64,000 nucleotides of DNA from Hasllibacter sp963833115 (GTDB taxonomy: Bacteria > Pseudomonadota > Alphaproteobacteria > Rhodobacterales > Rhodobacteraceae). The notes under the pieces were generated by a model. That model was not told the DNA's origin. It did not search any database and worked only from the letters and a program-made list of their open reading frames with translations. The DNA is taken from positions 2,046,001 through 2,110,000 of the forward strand of contig CAWHWS010000002.1 in NCBI GenBank assembly GCA_963833115.1, read 5' to 3'. Shown one piece after another: positions 8,247 to 16,626 of this stretch (position 1 is the first letter of the stretch; each line of letters opens with the position of its first letter). A program made the position numbers and the translations under genes.

Positions 8247-9320
8247 TCATGCCATCCGGATCCGGGGGTTGAGGTAGACGTAGCCGATGTCGGAGATGAG
8301 CTGCGTCACCAGGACGACGACCACGGCGACGACGGAGCAGCCCAGCAGCAGCTCGATGTCGTTGTTGGAGGCGGCGGCGACCAGCGTCCAGCCGAAGCCC
8401 TTATAGTTGAACAGCGTCTCCACGATCACGACGCCGTTCAGGAGCCAGGGGAACTGCAGCATGATGACCGTGAACGGCGCGATGAGCGCGTTGCGCAGCG
8501 CGTGCTTCATGACGATGTCGCGGAAGGCGACGCCCTTGAGGCGGGCGGTGCGGATGTACTGCGCGGTCATCACCTCGGTCATCGAGGCGCGCGTCATGCG
8601 GGCGATGTAGCCCATGCCGTAGAGCGCGATGGTGAGGACTGGGAGGAAGAAGTTCTCGAAGTTGGCGTCCTCCATGGCGGAGGTCGCGGTGCCCTTGAAC
8701 CATTTGAGGCCCACCGCCGAGGAGGCGAAGATCGCGATGAAGAGGACGCCGGAGACGTATTCGGGCGTCGCCGTGGTGGCGATGGAGAAGGTGGAGAGGG
8801 AGCGGTCGAGCTTGGAGCCCTCCTTCATGCCGGCGAGGACGCCGACGATGAGGGCGGAGGGGACCATGAGGACCATGACCCAGAACATCAGCTTGCCGGT
8901 GAGGGCGAGGCGCTTGGCGATGATCTCCCCGGCGCCTTCGCGGAAGACGGTGGAGTAGCCCCAGTCGCCCTGCAGGACGCCGCAGAAGGTGGGCGCGGCG
9001 TCGACGGTGGAGATGTCGGCCCGGCCGTCGAAGCAGCGGCCGGTGTAGATGGCGGGCGCCTCCGCGGTGGCGGGGACCACCTCGAAGACGTGGCCGGGCA
9101 GGACGCCGAGCCACTGGCCGTACTTGACGGGCAGGGGCTGGAGGTAGCCCTGCCGCTGGAGGAGGGAGGTGACCTCGGCGTCCGACATGCGGACGTTGCC
9201 CTGCGACTTCGCGAGCTTCTCGAGGTTGGGATAGAGGTTGGTCAGGAAGAAGACGATGAAGGTCAGGCAGATCGCGGTGAGGATCATGACCCCGACCCGG
9301 CGGAGGATGAAGAGGCCCAT
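8247..9320 (-). CDS. Peptide-type ABC transporter permease (DppB-like)
   Basis: 357 residues. The start MGLFILRRVGVMILTAICLT at 9320 gives the typical first membrane helix of DppB/OppB permeases; the open frame upstream is not protein-like. A periplasmic domain follows (around residues 60-115, with two cysteines), then five further membrane segments. The EAA-like loop is near ARLKGVAFRDIVMKHALRNAL. It pairs with the DppC-like permease to form the channel. The gap to the upstream binding-protein gene (9321-9454) holds two strong hairpins. Confidence 0.9.
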   Translation of the reverse strand: MGLFILRRVGVMILTAICLTFIVFFLTNLYPNLEKLAKSQGNVRMSDAEVTSLLQRQGYLQPLPVKYGQWLGVLPGHVFEVVPATAEAPAIYTGRCFDGRADISTVDAAPTFCGVLQGDWGYSTVFREGAGEIIAKRLALTGKLMFWVMVLMVPSALIVGVLAGMKEGSKLDRSLSTFSIATTATPEYVSGVLFIAIFASSAVGLKWFKGTATSAMEDANFENFFLPVLTIALYGMGYIARMTRASMTEVMTAQYIRTARLKGVAFRDIVMKHALRNALIAPFTVIMLQFPWLLNGVVIVETLFNYKGFGWTLVAAASNNDIELLLGCSVVAVVVVLVTQLISDIGYVYLNPRIRMA

Positions 9321-9339
9321 GGCTGTCCCTTTTGGCGGC

Positions 9340-9367
9340 CGGGGCCGTCCCGTCACGGGAGGCCCCG
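9340..9367 (-). terminator. GC hairpin downstream of the binding-protein gene (proximal to the permease)
   Basis: GGGGCC (9341-9346) pairs with GGCCCC (9361-9366), and TCCCG (9348-9352) with CGGGA (9356-9360), with one bulged G and a TCA loop. There is no T-tract, so it is more likely an mRNA-stabilising or attenuating structure than a simple intrinsic terminator. It lies 20 bases upstream of the DppB-like start. Confidence 0.5.
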
Positions 9368-9412
9368 CGCGGCGCGCCGTCCCGTGACGGCATCCCCCCG
9401 CGTGGTCGTGAG

Positions 9413-9439
9413 GGGGCCGCCGGACGTGCCGGCGGCCCC
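9413..9439 (-). terminator. Perfect 11-bp GC hairpin just after the binding-protein gene
   Basis: GGGGCCGCCGG (9413-9423) and CCGGCGGCCCC (9429-9439) are exact inverted repeats around a 5-base loop, 16 bases after the stop of the binding-protein gene. Such 3' hairpins commonly protect binding-protein mRNA so that more binding protein than permease is made. No T-tract follows. Confidence 0.55.
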
Positions 9440-9454
9440 GGAGGCGCGGCCCGC

Positions 9455-11137
9455 CTAGGCGGCGAAGCCGAGCTGGTAGAGGTGGATCTCGTAGGTCGGG
9501 TGCATCTTCGCGCCGACGACCTCCGGGGTGTGGTGGCGGTAGACCGACTGCCAGAACGGGATGATCGAGACGCCGTCCTCCTGCATGAGGATCTCGATCT
9601 TCTCCATCACGACGCGGCGGGAATCGGCGTCGATGATGCCCATCGCCTCGGCGAGGAGGCTGTCGAACTCCTCGGAGGCGTAGCCGCTCTCGTTCCAGGC
9701 CTCGCCGGAGCGGTAGGCCAGCGCCAGGACCTGCACGCCGAGCGGGCGCTGGTTCCAGTTGGTGGAGCTGAACGGGTAGTTGGCCCAGTCGTTCCAGAAC
9801 GTGCTGCCGGGCAGGATCGTGCGCTTGACCTTGATGCCGGCGTCGCGGAGCTGGGCGGCGACGGCGTCGGTGGTGTTCTTGCGCCAGTCGTCGTCGATGG
9901 AGAAGAGCTCGTGCTCGTAGTCGGCCATGCCGGCCTCCTCCATCAGCGCGAGGGCGCCGGCGGGGTCGAAGGGCACGGGCGGCACGTCGGCCCATTCGGG
10001 GTGCAGCGGGGCGACGTGGTAGTTCGCCGCCGGGATGCCGAGGCCGGAATAGCCGAGCTCCAGCAGGATGTTGTTGTCGACCGCCATCTGGAGGGCGCGG
10101 CGGACGCGGGCGTCCGCGTAGGGCTGCATCCCGTCGACGGTGGCCTGCTGGTTGGGCCGGATGCAGATGGTGTTGGCGGTCACGGCCTCCGAGCGGGTCA
10201 GGCCGATGGCGTCCATGATCTCCACGAACTCGCCGACCGACTCGTAGGTCATGTCGATCTCCTCGGCCTCGAAGGCCGCGAGCCAGGCCGACGGGTCGGT
10301 GCCGTAGTCGATGAACTCGACCCGGTCGAGATAGGGGCCGCCCCAGCCCTCGGCCTCGGTGCCCCACCAAGTATGGTCCTCGTTCAGGACGAGCACGCCC
10401 TTCACGCCGACCTCGAAGCTCTCGGGCAGGTAGGGGCCGGTGCCGATGGCCTGGCCCTCGCCGGTGAAGTCGCCGTTGTCGTAGCTCGAGTGGACGATGG
10501 CGGCGGGGTAGTCGGTCACGTTGGCGATGAAGGCGATGTCGCCGGAGGGGAGGTTCAGACGGACGGTCATGTCGTCCACGATCTCGATCACGCCGTCCTT
10601 GGCCACGTTGGTCTCGGGGTCGACCATGTCGCCCATGCGCGAGGCCATCGAGTTGCCCTCGACGGACTTGTCGCACCAGCGGGCGATGTTGTCGGCCACG
10701 TCCTGGGCGGTGAACGCGTCGCCGTTGTTCCAGGTCACGCCGGGGCGGACTTTGAGGGTGTAGACGGTCGCGTCGTCGTTCACCTCCCAGCTCTCGAGGA
10801 GCATGCCGCGGATGGTGCCGTCGACCTGGAACTCGGCCAGGTACTCGAGCCAGCCGCGGCCGAAATTGGCGATCTGGCTCCAGTCCCAGGTGCGCGGATC
10901 CTTGAGCGGGCGCACGTCCTGCTGGATGCGCATGGTGCCGCCGGACGCGATCGCGGCCTGGGCGTGGGCGGGCTGCGCCACGCCGATCAGGGCGTAGGCC
11001 CCGGCGGCCGAGACGCCCAGCGCGGTGGTGCGGGTCAGGAACTCGCGGCGGTCGATCTTGCCGGCGAGGTGGTCGGCGGCCTGCTGCAGCGCGGCGGGGT
11101 GCACGGTCCCGGTGCTCGGTGTCTGATGGATCGTCAT
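9455..11137 (-). CDS. Peptide-type ABC transporter substrate-binding protein (SBP family 5)
   Basis: 560 residues. A long twin-arginine-type leader has Arg30-Arg31 in DRREFLTRTTALG, followed by a hydrophobic run ending in AHAQA, so it is probably exported folded by Tat. The mature part is a family-5 extracellular solute-binding protein (LESWEVNDDATVYTLKVRPGV; RRALQMAVDNN). It is the first gene of the minus-strand operon binding protein - DppB - DppC - fused ATPase. The ligand could be a peptide, opine, glycoside or other compound; the sequence does not say which. Confidence 0.92.
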   Translation of the reverse strand: MTIHQTPSTGTVHPAALQQAADHLAGKIDRREFLTRTTALGVSAAGAYALIGVAQPAHAQAAIASGGTMRIQQDVRPLKDPRTWDWSQIANFGRGWLEYLAEFQVDGTIRGMLLESWEVNDDATVYTLKVRPGVTWNNGDAFTAQDVADNIARWCDKSVEGNSMASRMGDMVDPETNVAKDGVIEIVDDMTVRLNLPSGDIAFIANVTDYPAAIVHSSYDNGDFTGEGQAIGTGPYLPESFEVGVKGVLVLNEDHTWWGTEAEGWGGPYLDRVEFIDYGTDPSAWLAAFEAEEIDMTYESVGEFVEIMDAIGLTRSEAVTANTICIRPNQQATVDGMQPYADARVRRALQMAVDNNILLELGYSGLGIPAANYHVAPLHPEWADVPPVPFDPAGALALMEEAGMADYEHELFSIDDDWRKNTTDAVAAQLRDAGIKVKRTILPGSTFWNDWANYPFSSTNWNQRPLGVQVLALAYRSGEAWNESGYASEEFDSLLAEAMGIIDADSRRVVMEKIEILMQEDGVSIIPFWQSVYRHHTPEVVGAKMHPTYEIHLYQLGFAA

Positions 11138-11294
11138 GTCGTCGTCCCTTCCCTTGCCGGGCCCCGCTCGCCGCGATGGGCGGGGGCCTCGGTCATGTCT
11201 TGCGGGGCGTCGTCGCCCCGGACGCCCGCATGAGGGACCAGATGCCCGGCATCGTCAACGGCGGTTTACGCCCGGGGAGTTCCCAATCGCGACA

Positions 11295-12228
11295 TCAGCC
11301 CGGTCCGATCGCGACATCGGCCGCGGCGGCGGCGGGCAGGCTCCGCCAGCCGGCCATGCGCGCGCGGAACCACGTGCGCTGGCGTTTGGCGTATCGGCGG
11401 GTGGCGATCACGGCCGCGTCGCGGGCGCGCTCCAGGGGGAGATCGCCGCGCAGATGGGCGACCAGCTCGGCCGCGCCGATCGCCCGGATCGCGGGCAGCC
11501 CGGCGGCGACCGCCTCGTCCCAGAGCGGCAGGAGGGCGCGCGCCTCCTCCAGGGCGCCGCCGGCGAGCATCGCGTCCATCCGGGCGGCGATGCGCGGGGT
11601 CAGCCAGTCCCTGGGCGCGTTGAGGACGATGGGGGACGCGTCCGCGAGGGGCAAAAGGGGCGGGGGCGTCGCGTCCTGCCAGCTCGGCGAGGCCGCGCCC
11701 GGTGGCGCGCAGCACCTCCCAGGCGCGCAGCACGCGGGCGGGGTTGGCGCGGTCGATGCGCGCCGCGGTCGCGGGGTCGAGCTCGGCGAGGAGGGCGGGC
11801 AGGCCCGCCTCCCGCAGGCGGGCGCGGGCCTCGTCCCGGACGGCGCGGGGGACGGGCGGGATGTCGGCCAGCCCTTCGGTGAGGGCGGCGAAGAGGAGGC
11901 CGCTGCCGCCGACGATCACCGGCGCGGGGCGCAGGGCGAGGAGGGGCGCCACCTCCCGCAGCCAGTGCCCGGTGGAGTGGGGCGCGCGCCAGGGGACGTG
12001 GCCGTAGAGATGGTGGGGCGCGGCCGCCTCCTCGGCGGCGCTCGGCCGGGCGGTCAGGACGCGCCAGCAGGAGTGGACCTGGAGCGCGTCGGCGTTGACG
12101 ATCGCGCGGCCCTGCGCGCGCGCGAGGCGCAGAGCGAGCGCGCTCTTGCCGCTCGCGGTGGGCCCGGCGATCAGGACCGGGCGGCCGGGGGGCGCGTCCA
12201 GCCTGCCCGGATCGGCGCCGTCCGGCAT
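11295..12228 (-). pseudogene. miaA: tRNA dimethylallyltransferase, interrupted by a frameshift
   Basis: MiaA puts a dimethylallyl group on A37 of tRNAs that read UNN codons. The ATG at 12228 is preceded by an excellent AGGAGG. The first frame carries the P-loop AGPTASGKSALAL and continues through GLAELAGRDAPAP near 11665. The rest of the protein (LADASPIVLNAPRDWL ... RRYAKRQRTWFRARM) is in the +1 frame down to the stop at 11295. Skipping one base in the C-rich run near 11650-11670 restores about 310 residues, the normal MiaA length. Both halves keep MiaA motifs, so this is either a one-base sequencing error in a homopolymer or a very recent mutation. miaA is divergent from pyrH. Confidence 0.85.
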
Positions 12229-12334
12229 CGCGCCCTCCTCTCCCGACTCGTCCGGCGTTGATCCCGGCGCCGGTTTTCGGGCATGGACCGCCCGGACGCC
12301 AGAGCCGGCGCCGCAGCCCCCCGGGAGAGACGCC

Positions 12335-13081
12335 ATGGCCGACGCGCAGATCGCCGCGAAGGGTGCCGCCGCGCCCCGATTCTCCCGCGTGATGCTCAAG
12401 ATCAGCGGCGAGGCGCTGATGGGCGACCTCGGCTACGGGCTGCACCCGCCCACCGTGGAGCGGATCGCGCGGGAGGTGGTGTCCGTCCGGGACATGGGGG
12501 TGGAGGTGTGCCTGGTGATCGGGGGGGGCAACATCTTCCGCGGGCTCAGCCTCTCGGCGCAGGGGATGGAGCGCACGACGGGCGACTACATGGGGATGCT
12601 GGCGACGATCATGAACGCGCTGGCGATGCAGTCGGCGATCGAGGAGACGGGCGCGCATTGCCGGGTGATCAGCGCGCTTACGATCAACGAGGTGGCCGAG
12701 CCCTACATCCGCCGCCGCGCCGTGCGGCACCTCGAGAAGGGGCGCATCTGCATCTTCGCGGCGGGGACGGGGAACCCCTACTTCACGACCGACACCGGGG
12801 CGACGCTGCGCGCGAGCGAGATGCATTGCGAGGCGGTGTTCAAGGGGACCAAGGTGGACGGGGTCTACGACAAGGACCCCAAGATGCATGCCGACGCCGT
12901 GCGCTACGAGACGATCACCTATGACGAGGTGCTGGCCCGGCACCTGGGCGTGATGGACGCCACCGCGATCGCGCTGGCGGCGGAGAACCGGCTGCCGATC
13001 ATCGTCTTCTCCCTCGACGAGCCGGGGGGGTTCCGCGGGATCCTGGAGGGGCGGGGGACCTATACGACCGTCGGCGGCTAG
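12335..13081 (+). CDS. pyrH: UMP kinase
   Basis: 248 residues from ATG 12335, preceded by GGGAGAG. PyrH phosphorylates UMP to UDP with ATP. It belongs to the amino-acid-kinase fold: the nucleotide-binding start is RVMLKISGEALMG and the glycine-rich loop is IGGGNIFRG. Further bacterial UMP kinase motifs are TADTGATLRASEM-like residues (here TTDTGATLRASEM) and KVDGVYDKDPK. Length matches the family (about 240). It heads the long plus-strand block that continues with frr, the usual alphaproteobacterial order. Confidence 0.97.
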   Translation: MADAQIAAKGAAAPRFSRVMLKISGEALMGDLGYGLHPPTVERIAREVVSVRDMGVEVCLVIGGGNIFRGLSLSAQGMERTTGDYMGMLATIMNALAMQSAIEETGAHCRVISALTINEVAEPYIRRRAVRHLEKGRICIFAAGTGNPYFTTDTGATLRASEMHCEAVFKGTKVDGVYDKDPKMHADAVRYETITYDEVLARHLGVMDATAIALAAENRLPIIVFSLDEPGGFRGILEGRGTYTTVGG

Positions 13082-13168
13082 GGGCCGGCGGACCCCGCGC
13101 GTTGCGGGCGGCGCCGCCAACGGGTATCCCCGCGCCGGAGCGCGCACCGCAACGGACCGAGGCCGGAC

Positions 13169-13735
13169 ATGAGCGAGACCGAGATCGAGATCGACACCGC
13201 GGACCTGCAGAAGCGGATGGACGGCGCGCTGGCGGCGATGCGGGGCGAGTTCACCGCGCTGCGGACCGGGCGGGCGAGCGCGTCGATGCTCGACAACGTG
13301 ATGGTGCCGGCCTACGGGGTGCCCACCCCCCTCAACCAGATCGCGAGCATCAACGTGCCCGAGCCGCGCATGCTCTCGGTCAGCGTCTGGGACAAGCAGA
13401 ACGTGAACGCCGCCGACAAGGCGATCCGCAACGCGGGGCTCGGCCTCAACCCGGTGATGGACGGCACGACCCTCCGCCTGCCGGTCCCCGAGCTCAACGA
13501 GGAGCGGCGGCGGGATCTGTCCAAGATGGCCGGCGGGCACGCGGAGGCCGCGCGCGTCGCGATCCGCAACGTGCGCCGCGACGGGATGGAGAGCATCCGC
13601 AAGGCCAAGGCCGCGGGCATGTCCGACGACGACGCCAAGCTCTGGGAAGGCGAGGTCCAGGAGATGACGGATTCGCACATCAAGGCGGTGGACGGAGCGC
13701 TGGAGACGAAGCAATCCGAGATAATGCAGGTCTGA
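13169..13735 (+). CDS. frr: Ribosome recycling factor
   Basis: 188 residues, close to the family length of 185. Frr splits the post-termination ribosome together with EF-G. Characteristic segments are ALRTGRASASMLDNV, YGVPTPLNQIASINVPEPR, and the helical end with RRDLSKMAGGHAEAARVAIR and DGMESIRKAKAAG. It lies 87 bases after pyrH and before uppS, the common gene order. Confidence 0.97.
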   Translation: MSETEIEIDTADLQKRMDGALAAMRGEFTALRTGRASASMLDNVMVPAYGVPTPLNQIASINVPEPRMLSVSVWDKQNVNAADKAIRNAGLGLNPVMDGTTLRLPVPELNEERRRDLSKMAGGHAEAARVAIRNVRRDGMESIRKAKAAGMSDDDAKLWEGEVQEMTDSHIKAVDGALETKQSEIMQV

Positions 13736-13805
13736 CCGCCGGATTGGCGCCGCATTCCGGCGTGAGGAGGCGGAGGCGGAGATTAACGAGCGGCGGGATT
13801 CGACC

Positions 13806-14560
13806 ATGACATCGACCAATGCGATCCACGCGCCGAGGGCCGGCGGCCCCGGCCACGTCGCCATCATCATGGACGGGAACGGCCGCTGGGCCACGCAGCG
13901 GGGGCGCCCGCGGATCGTGGGCCACCACGCCGGCGCGCAGAGGGTGCGGCAGATCGTGCGCGCCTGCCCGGGGGTCGGGGTCAAGCACCTGACGATCTTC
14001 GCCTTCTCGACGGAGAACTGGCGGCGCACGCAATCGGAGGTGGCGGGGCTGATGAGCCTCTTCCGGCGCTACATCCGCCGCGAGGCGCGCGCGCTCTTCG
14101 AGGAGGGCACGCGGGTGCGCTTCATCGGCGACCGGGTGCGGCTCGACGACAAGCTGGTCGCGCTGATGGACGAGCTCGAGCTGCTGACCTCGGGGAACGA
14201 CCGGGTGCACCTGACGATCGCGCTCAACTACGGGGGGCGCGACGAGGTGGCGCGCGCGACGCGACGGCTGGCCTACGACGTGCGCGACGGCGTGCTCGAC
14301 CCCAAGGACGTGGACGACGAGACGTTCACCCGCTATCTCGACACGCGCTATCTGCCCGACCCCGACCTGGTGATCCGCACCTCCGGCGAGGCGCGCATCT
14401 CCAACTTCCTGCTGTGGCAGTCGGCCTATGCGGAATACGAGTTCGTCGACACGCTCTGGCCGGATTTCACGGCCGAGGAGTTCGGGCGCGTGGTCCGCGG
14501 CTACGGCGCGCGCGAGCGGCGGTTCGGCGGCGTGGGGCGCCGGCGGCGCCGGCGGCCTGA
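13806..14560 (+). CDS. uppS: Undecaprenyl diphosphate synthase (no in-frame stop at the expected end)
   Basis: UppS condenses isopentenyl units to make the C55 lipid carrier for peptidoglycan and LPS. Motifs are complete: IIMDGNGRWATQRG, FAFSTENWRR, and IRTSGEARISNFLLWQSAYA. The protein should end shortly after RERRFGGV (codon near 14535), but its frame runs on past the following genes without a stop. A TGA at 14558-14560 lies in another frame; one extra G in the GGGG run at 14534-14537 would give the plausible ending VGAPAAPAA and stop there. The end coordinate given is that TGA. All catalytic parts precede the problem. Confidence 0.9.
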
Positions 14561-14565
14561 GCGCG

Positions 14566-15465
14566 GTGCCGGGCGAATCCCCCACGGGCGAGGCGCCGGA
14601 CCGCTGGGGCGACCTCGCGCTGCGCTTCGGGGTGGCGAGCGTGATCGGGCTGCTGGCTCTGGCGGCGCTGGCGGTCGGGGGCTGGGTGTTCCGGATCGCG
14701 ATCGCGGGGATCTGCGCGGTGATGATCTGGGAGATCGCGCGCATGCTCTCGGACGGGCCGGCCGTGCGGCGCATGCGCGAGGTGCCCACCCGGCGGGACG
14801 TGGGGCCGGCGAAGGGCGCGGGGCCCTTGATCCTAGCGGGGCTGGGGGGCGGCGCCCTGCTGGCGGCGTTCGTGCTGCCGCCGGGGTTCGCGCTGCCGAT
14901 CCTGCTGGCGCCGGGGATCGCGGCGATCAGCCTCCTGCAGCACAATCGCAGCGTGTTCATGCCGTTCGGCGTGGCGATCCTCTTGGCGGGGTGGGGGCTG
15001 TCGGACCTCCGGGTCACGTTCGGGTTCGAGTGGATGCTGTGGCTCGCGCTCGTGGTGATCGCGACGGACGTGTTCGGGTATTTCGCCGGCAAGCAGTTCG
15101 GGGGGCCGAAGTTCTGGCCCAAGGTGTCGCCCAAGAAGACGTGGTCGGGGACCATCGCGGGATGGGTCGCGGCGGCGGCGGTGGGCGCGGCGTTCTGGGC
15201 GGCGATGGACGTGAGCGCGCAGATCATCGGCATCTCGGTCGCGCTCAGCATGGCGAGCCAGATGGGCGACATCGCCGAGAGCGCGGTGAAGCGGAAGATG
15301 GGGGTCAAGGACAGCTCCTCGCTCCTGCCGGGGCATGGGGGCGTGTTCGACCGGTTCGACGGGATGCTGGGCGCGGCGCTGCTCCTCCTGATCGTGGAAT
15401 CGGTGGTGGACTTCCCGCCGGTGCCGGTGCCCGGCCGCGCCCGGCGATCGTCGTGGCGGAGTGCC
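14566..15465 (+). CDS. cdsA: Phosphatidate cytidylyltransferase (frame continues into dxr)
   Basis: CdsA makes CDP-diacylglycerol from phosphatidate and CTP in the inner membrane. GTG 14566 is the likeliest start, just after the probable end of uppS; its Shine-Dalgarno sequence is weak. About eight hydrophobic segments precede the family signature, which runs from SAVKRKMGVKDSSSLLPGHG through GVFDRFD. The usual C-terminal VVDFPP is present, but no stop codon follows: the same frame goes through an 18-codon proline/arginine-rich linker directly into dxr. None of the three frames has a stop between 15390 and the start of dxr. Confidence 0.9.
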
Positions 15466-16626
15466 GTGCGCCGGATCGCGATCCTCGGCTCGACGGGCTC
15501 GGTCGGGGTGCAGGCGCTCGACGTCGTCTCGCGCTGGGACTGGGAGGTCGCGGCCCTGACCGGGGGGCGCAACGTGGCCCGGCTCGCGGAGCAGGCGCTC
15601 GAGCATCGGCCCGGCCTCGTGGTGACGGCCTTCGAGGAGGCCCTGCCGGAGCTGCGCGCGGCGCTGGCGGGCAGCGGGCTGCGCGTGGAGGGGCCGGACG
15701 CGCTCGGGGCGGCGGCGGCGCTGCCGGACGGGGTGACGCTCAACGGGATCGTGGGGTCGGCGGGGCTGGCGCCGTCCTTGGCGGCGGTGCGGGCGGGCGG
15801 CACGCTCGCGCTCGCCAACAAGGAGAGCCTGGTCGCGGCGGGGCAGCTCCTGATGGGCGAGGCGGCGGCGCACGGGGCGACGGTCCTGCCGGTGGACAGC
15901 GAGCATTCGGCGGTGTTCCAGGCCCTCGCGGGGGAGGATCTGGCGGCGGTCGAGCGGATCGTGATCACCGCGTCGGGCGGGGCGTTCCGCGACTGGCCGG
16001 TCGAGCGGCTCGCGCGGGCGAGCGTGGCGGACGCGAGCGCGCACCCCAACTGGGACATGGGGCAGCGGATCACGATCGATTCGGCGTCGATGTTCAACAA
16101 GGCGCTCGAGGTGATCGAGACGCGCGAGTTCTTCGGCGTGGACCCGGGCGCGATCGAGGTGGTGATCCACCCCCAGAGCCTCGTGCACGCGCTGGTCGGC
16201 TTCCGCGACGGGGCGATGATGGCGCATCTGGGCCCGCACGACATGCGCCACGCGATCGGGTTCGCCCTCGCCTGGCCGGAGCGGGGGCCGCTGCCGGTCG
16301 AGCGGCTCGACCTGGCGGCGATCGGGCGGCTCGACTTCGCGGCGCCCGACGAGGGGCGCTGGCCGGCGCTGCGCCTGGCGCGCGAGGTGATGGCCGCGCG
16401 CGGCCGGGCGGGCGCGGCGTTCAACGCGGCCAAGGAGGCGGCGCTGGACGCGTTCATCGGCGGGCGCGTCGCCTTCCCGCGCATGGCGGAGGTCGTGGAG
16501 GAGGTCCTGGAATGGGCATCGGGGCAACCCGGCTTCGCCGCACCCGTGGGAAGCCTTGATGACGCGCTGGCCATGGACCAGATGTGTCGCGAACGGGCCA
16601 CGGCCATCGCGGGGGGCGCGGCATGA
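15466..16626 (+). CDS. dxr: 1-deoxy-D-xylulose 5-phosphate reductoisomerase
   Basis: 386 residues if translated from GTG 15466, which has GGCGGAG a few bases upstream. Dxr makes MEP from DXP with NADPH, committing carbon to isoprenoids. The NADPH loop is ILGSTGSVG; metal and substrate motifs are NKESLV, VDSEHSAVFQ, SGGAF and HPNWDMGQRITIDSASMFNK. The end (DDALAMDQMCRERATAIAG) and length match the family. It is in frame with cdsA without any stop, so it may also be made as the C-terminal half of a fusion. The stop overlaps the rseP ATG (ATGA). Confidence 0.95.
   Translation: MRRIAILGSTGSVGVQALDVVSRWDWEVAALTGGRNVARLAEQALEHRPGLVVTAFEEALPELRAALAGSGLRVEGPDALGAAAALPDGVTLNGIVGSAGLAPSLAAVRAGGTLALANKESLVAAGQLLMGEAAAHGATVLPVDSEHSAVFQALAGEDLAAVERIVITASGGAFRDWPVERLARASVADASAHPNWDMGQRITIDSASMFNKALEVIETREFFGVDPGAIEVVIHPQSLVHALVGFRDGAMMAHLGPHDMRHAIGFALAWPERGPLPVERLDLAAIGRLDFAAPDEGRWPALRLAREVMAARGRAGAAFNAAKEAALDAFIGGRVAFPRMAEVVEEVLEWASGQPGFAAPVGSLDDALAMDQMCRERATAIAGGAA

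Noticed and set aside
11204..11219. GGGGCG/CGCCCC stem upstream of the peptide-type binding-protein gene, considered as a riboswitch or attenuator
   Set aside because: Only a six-base stem without further structure, conserved box or T-tract.
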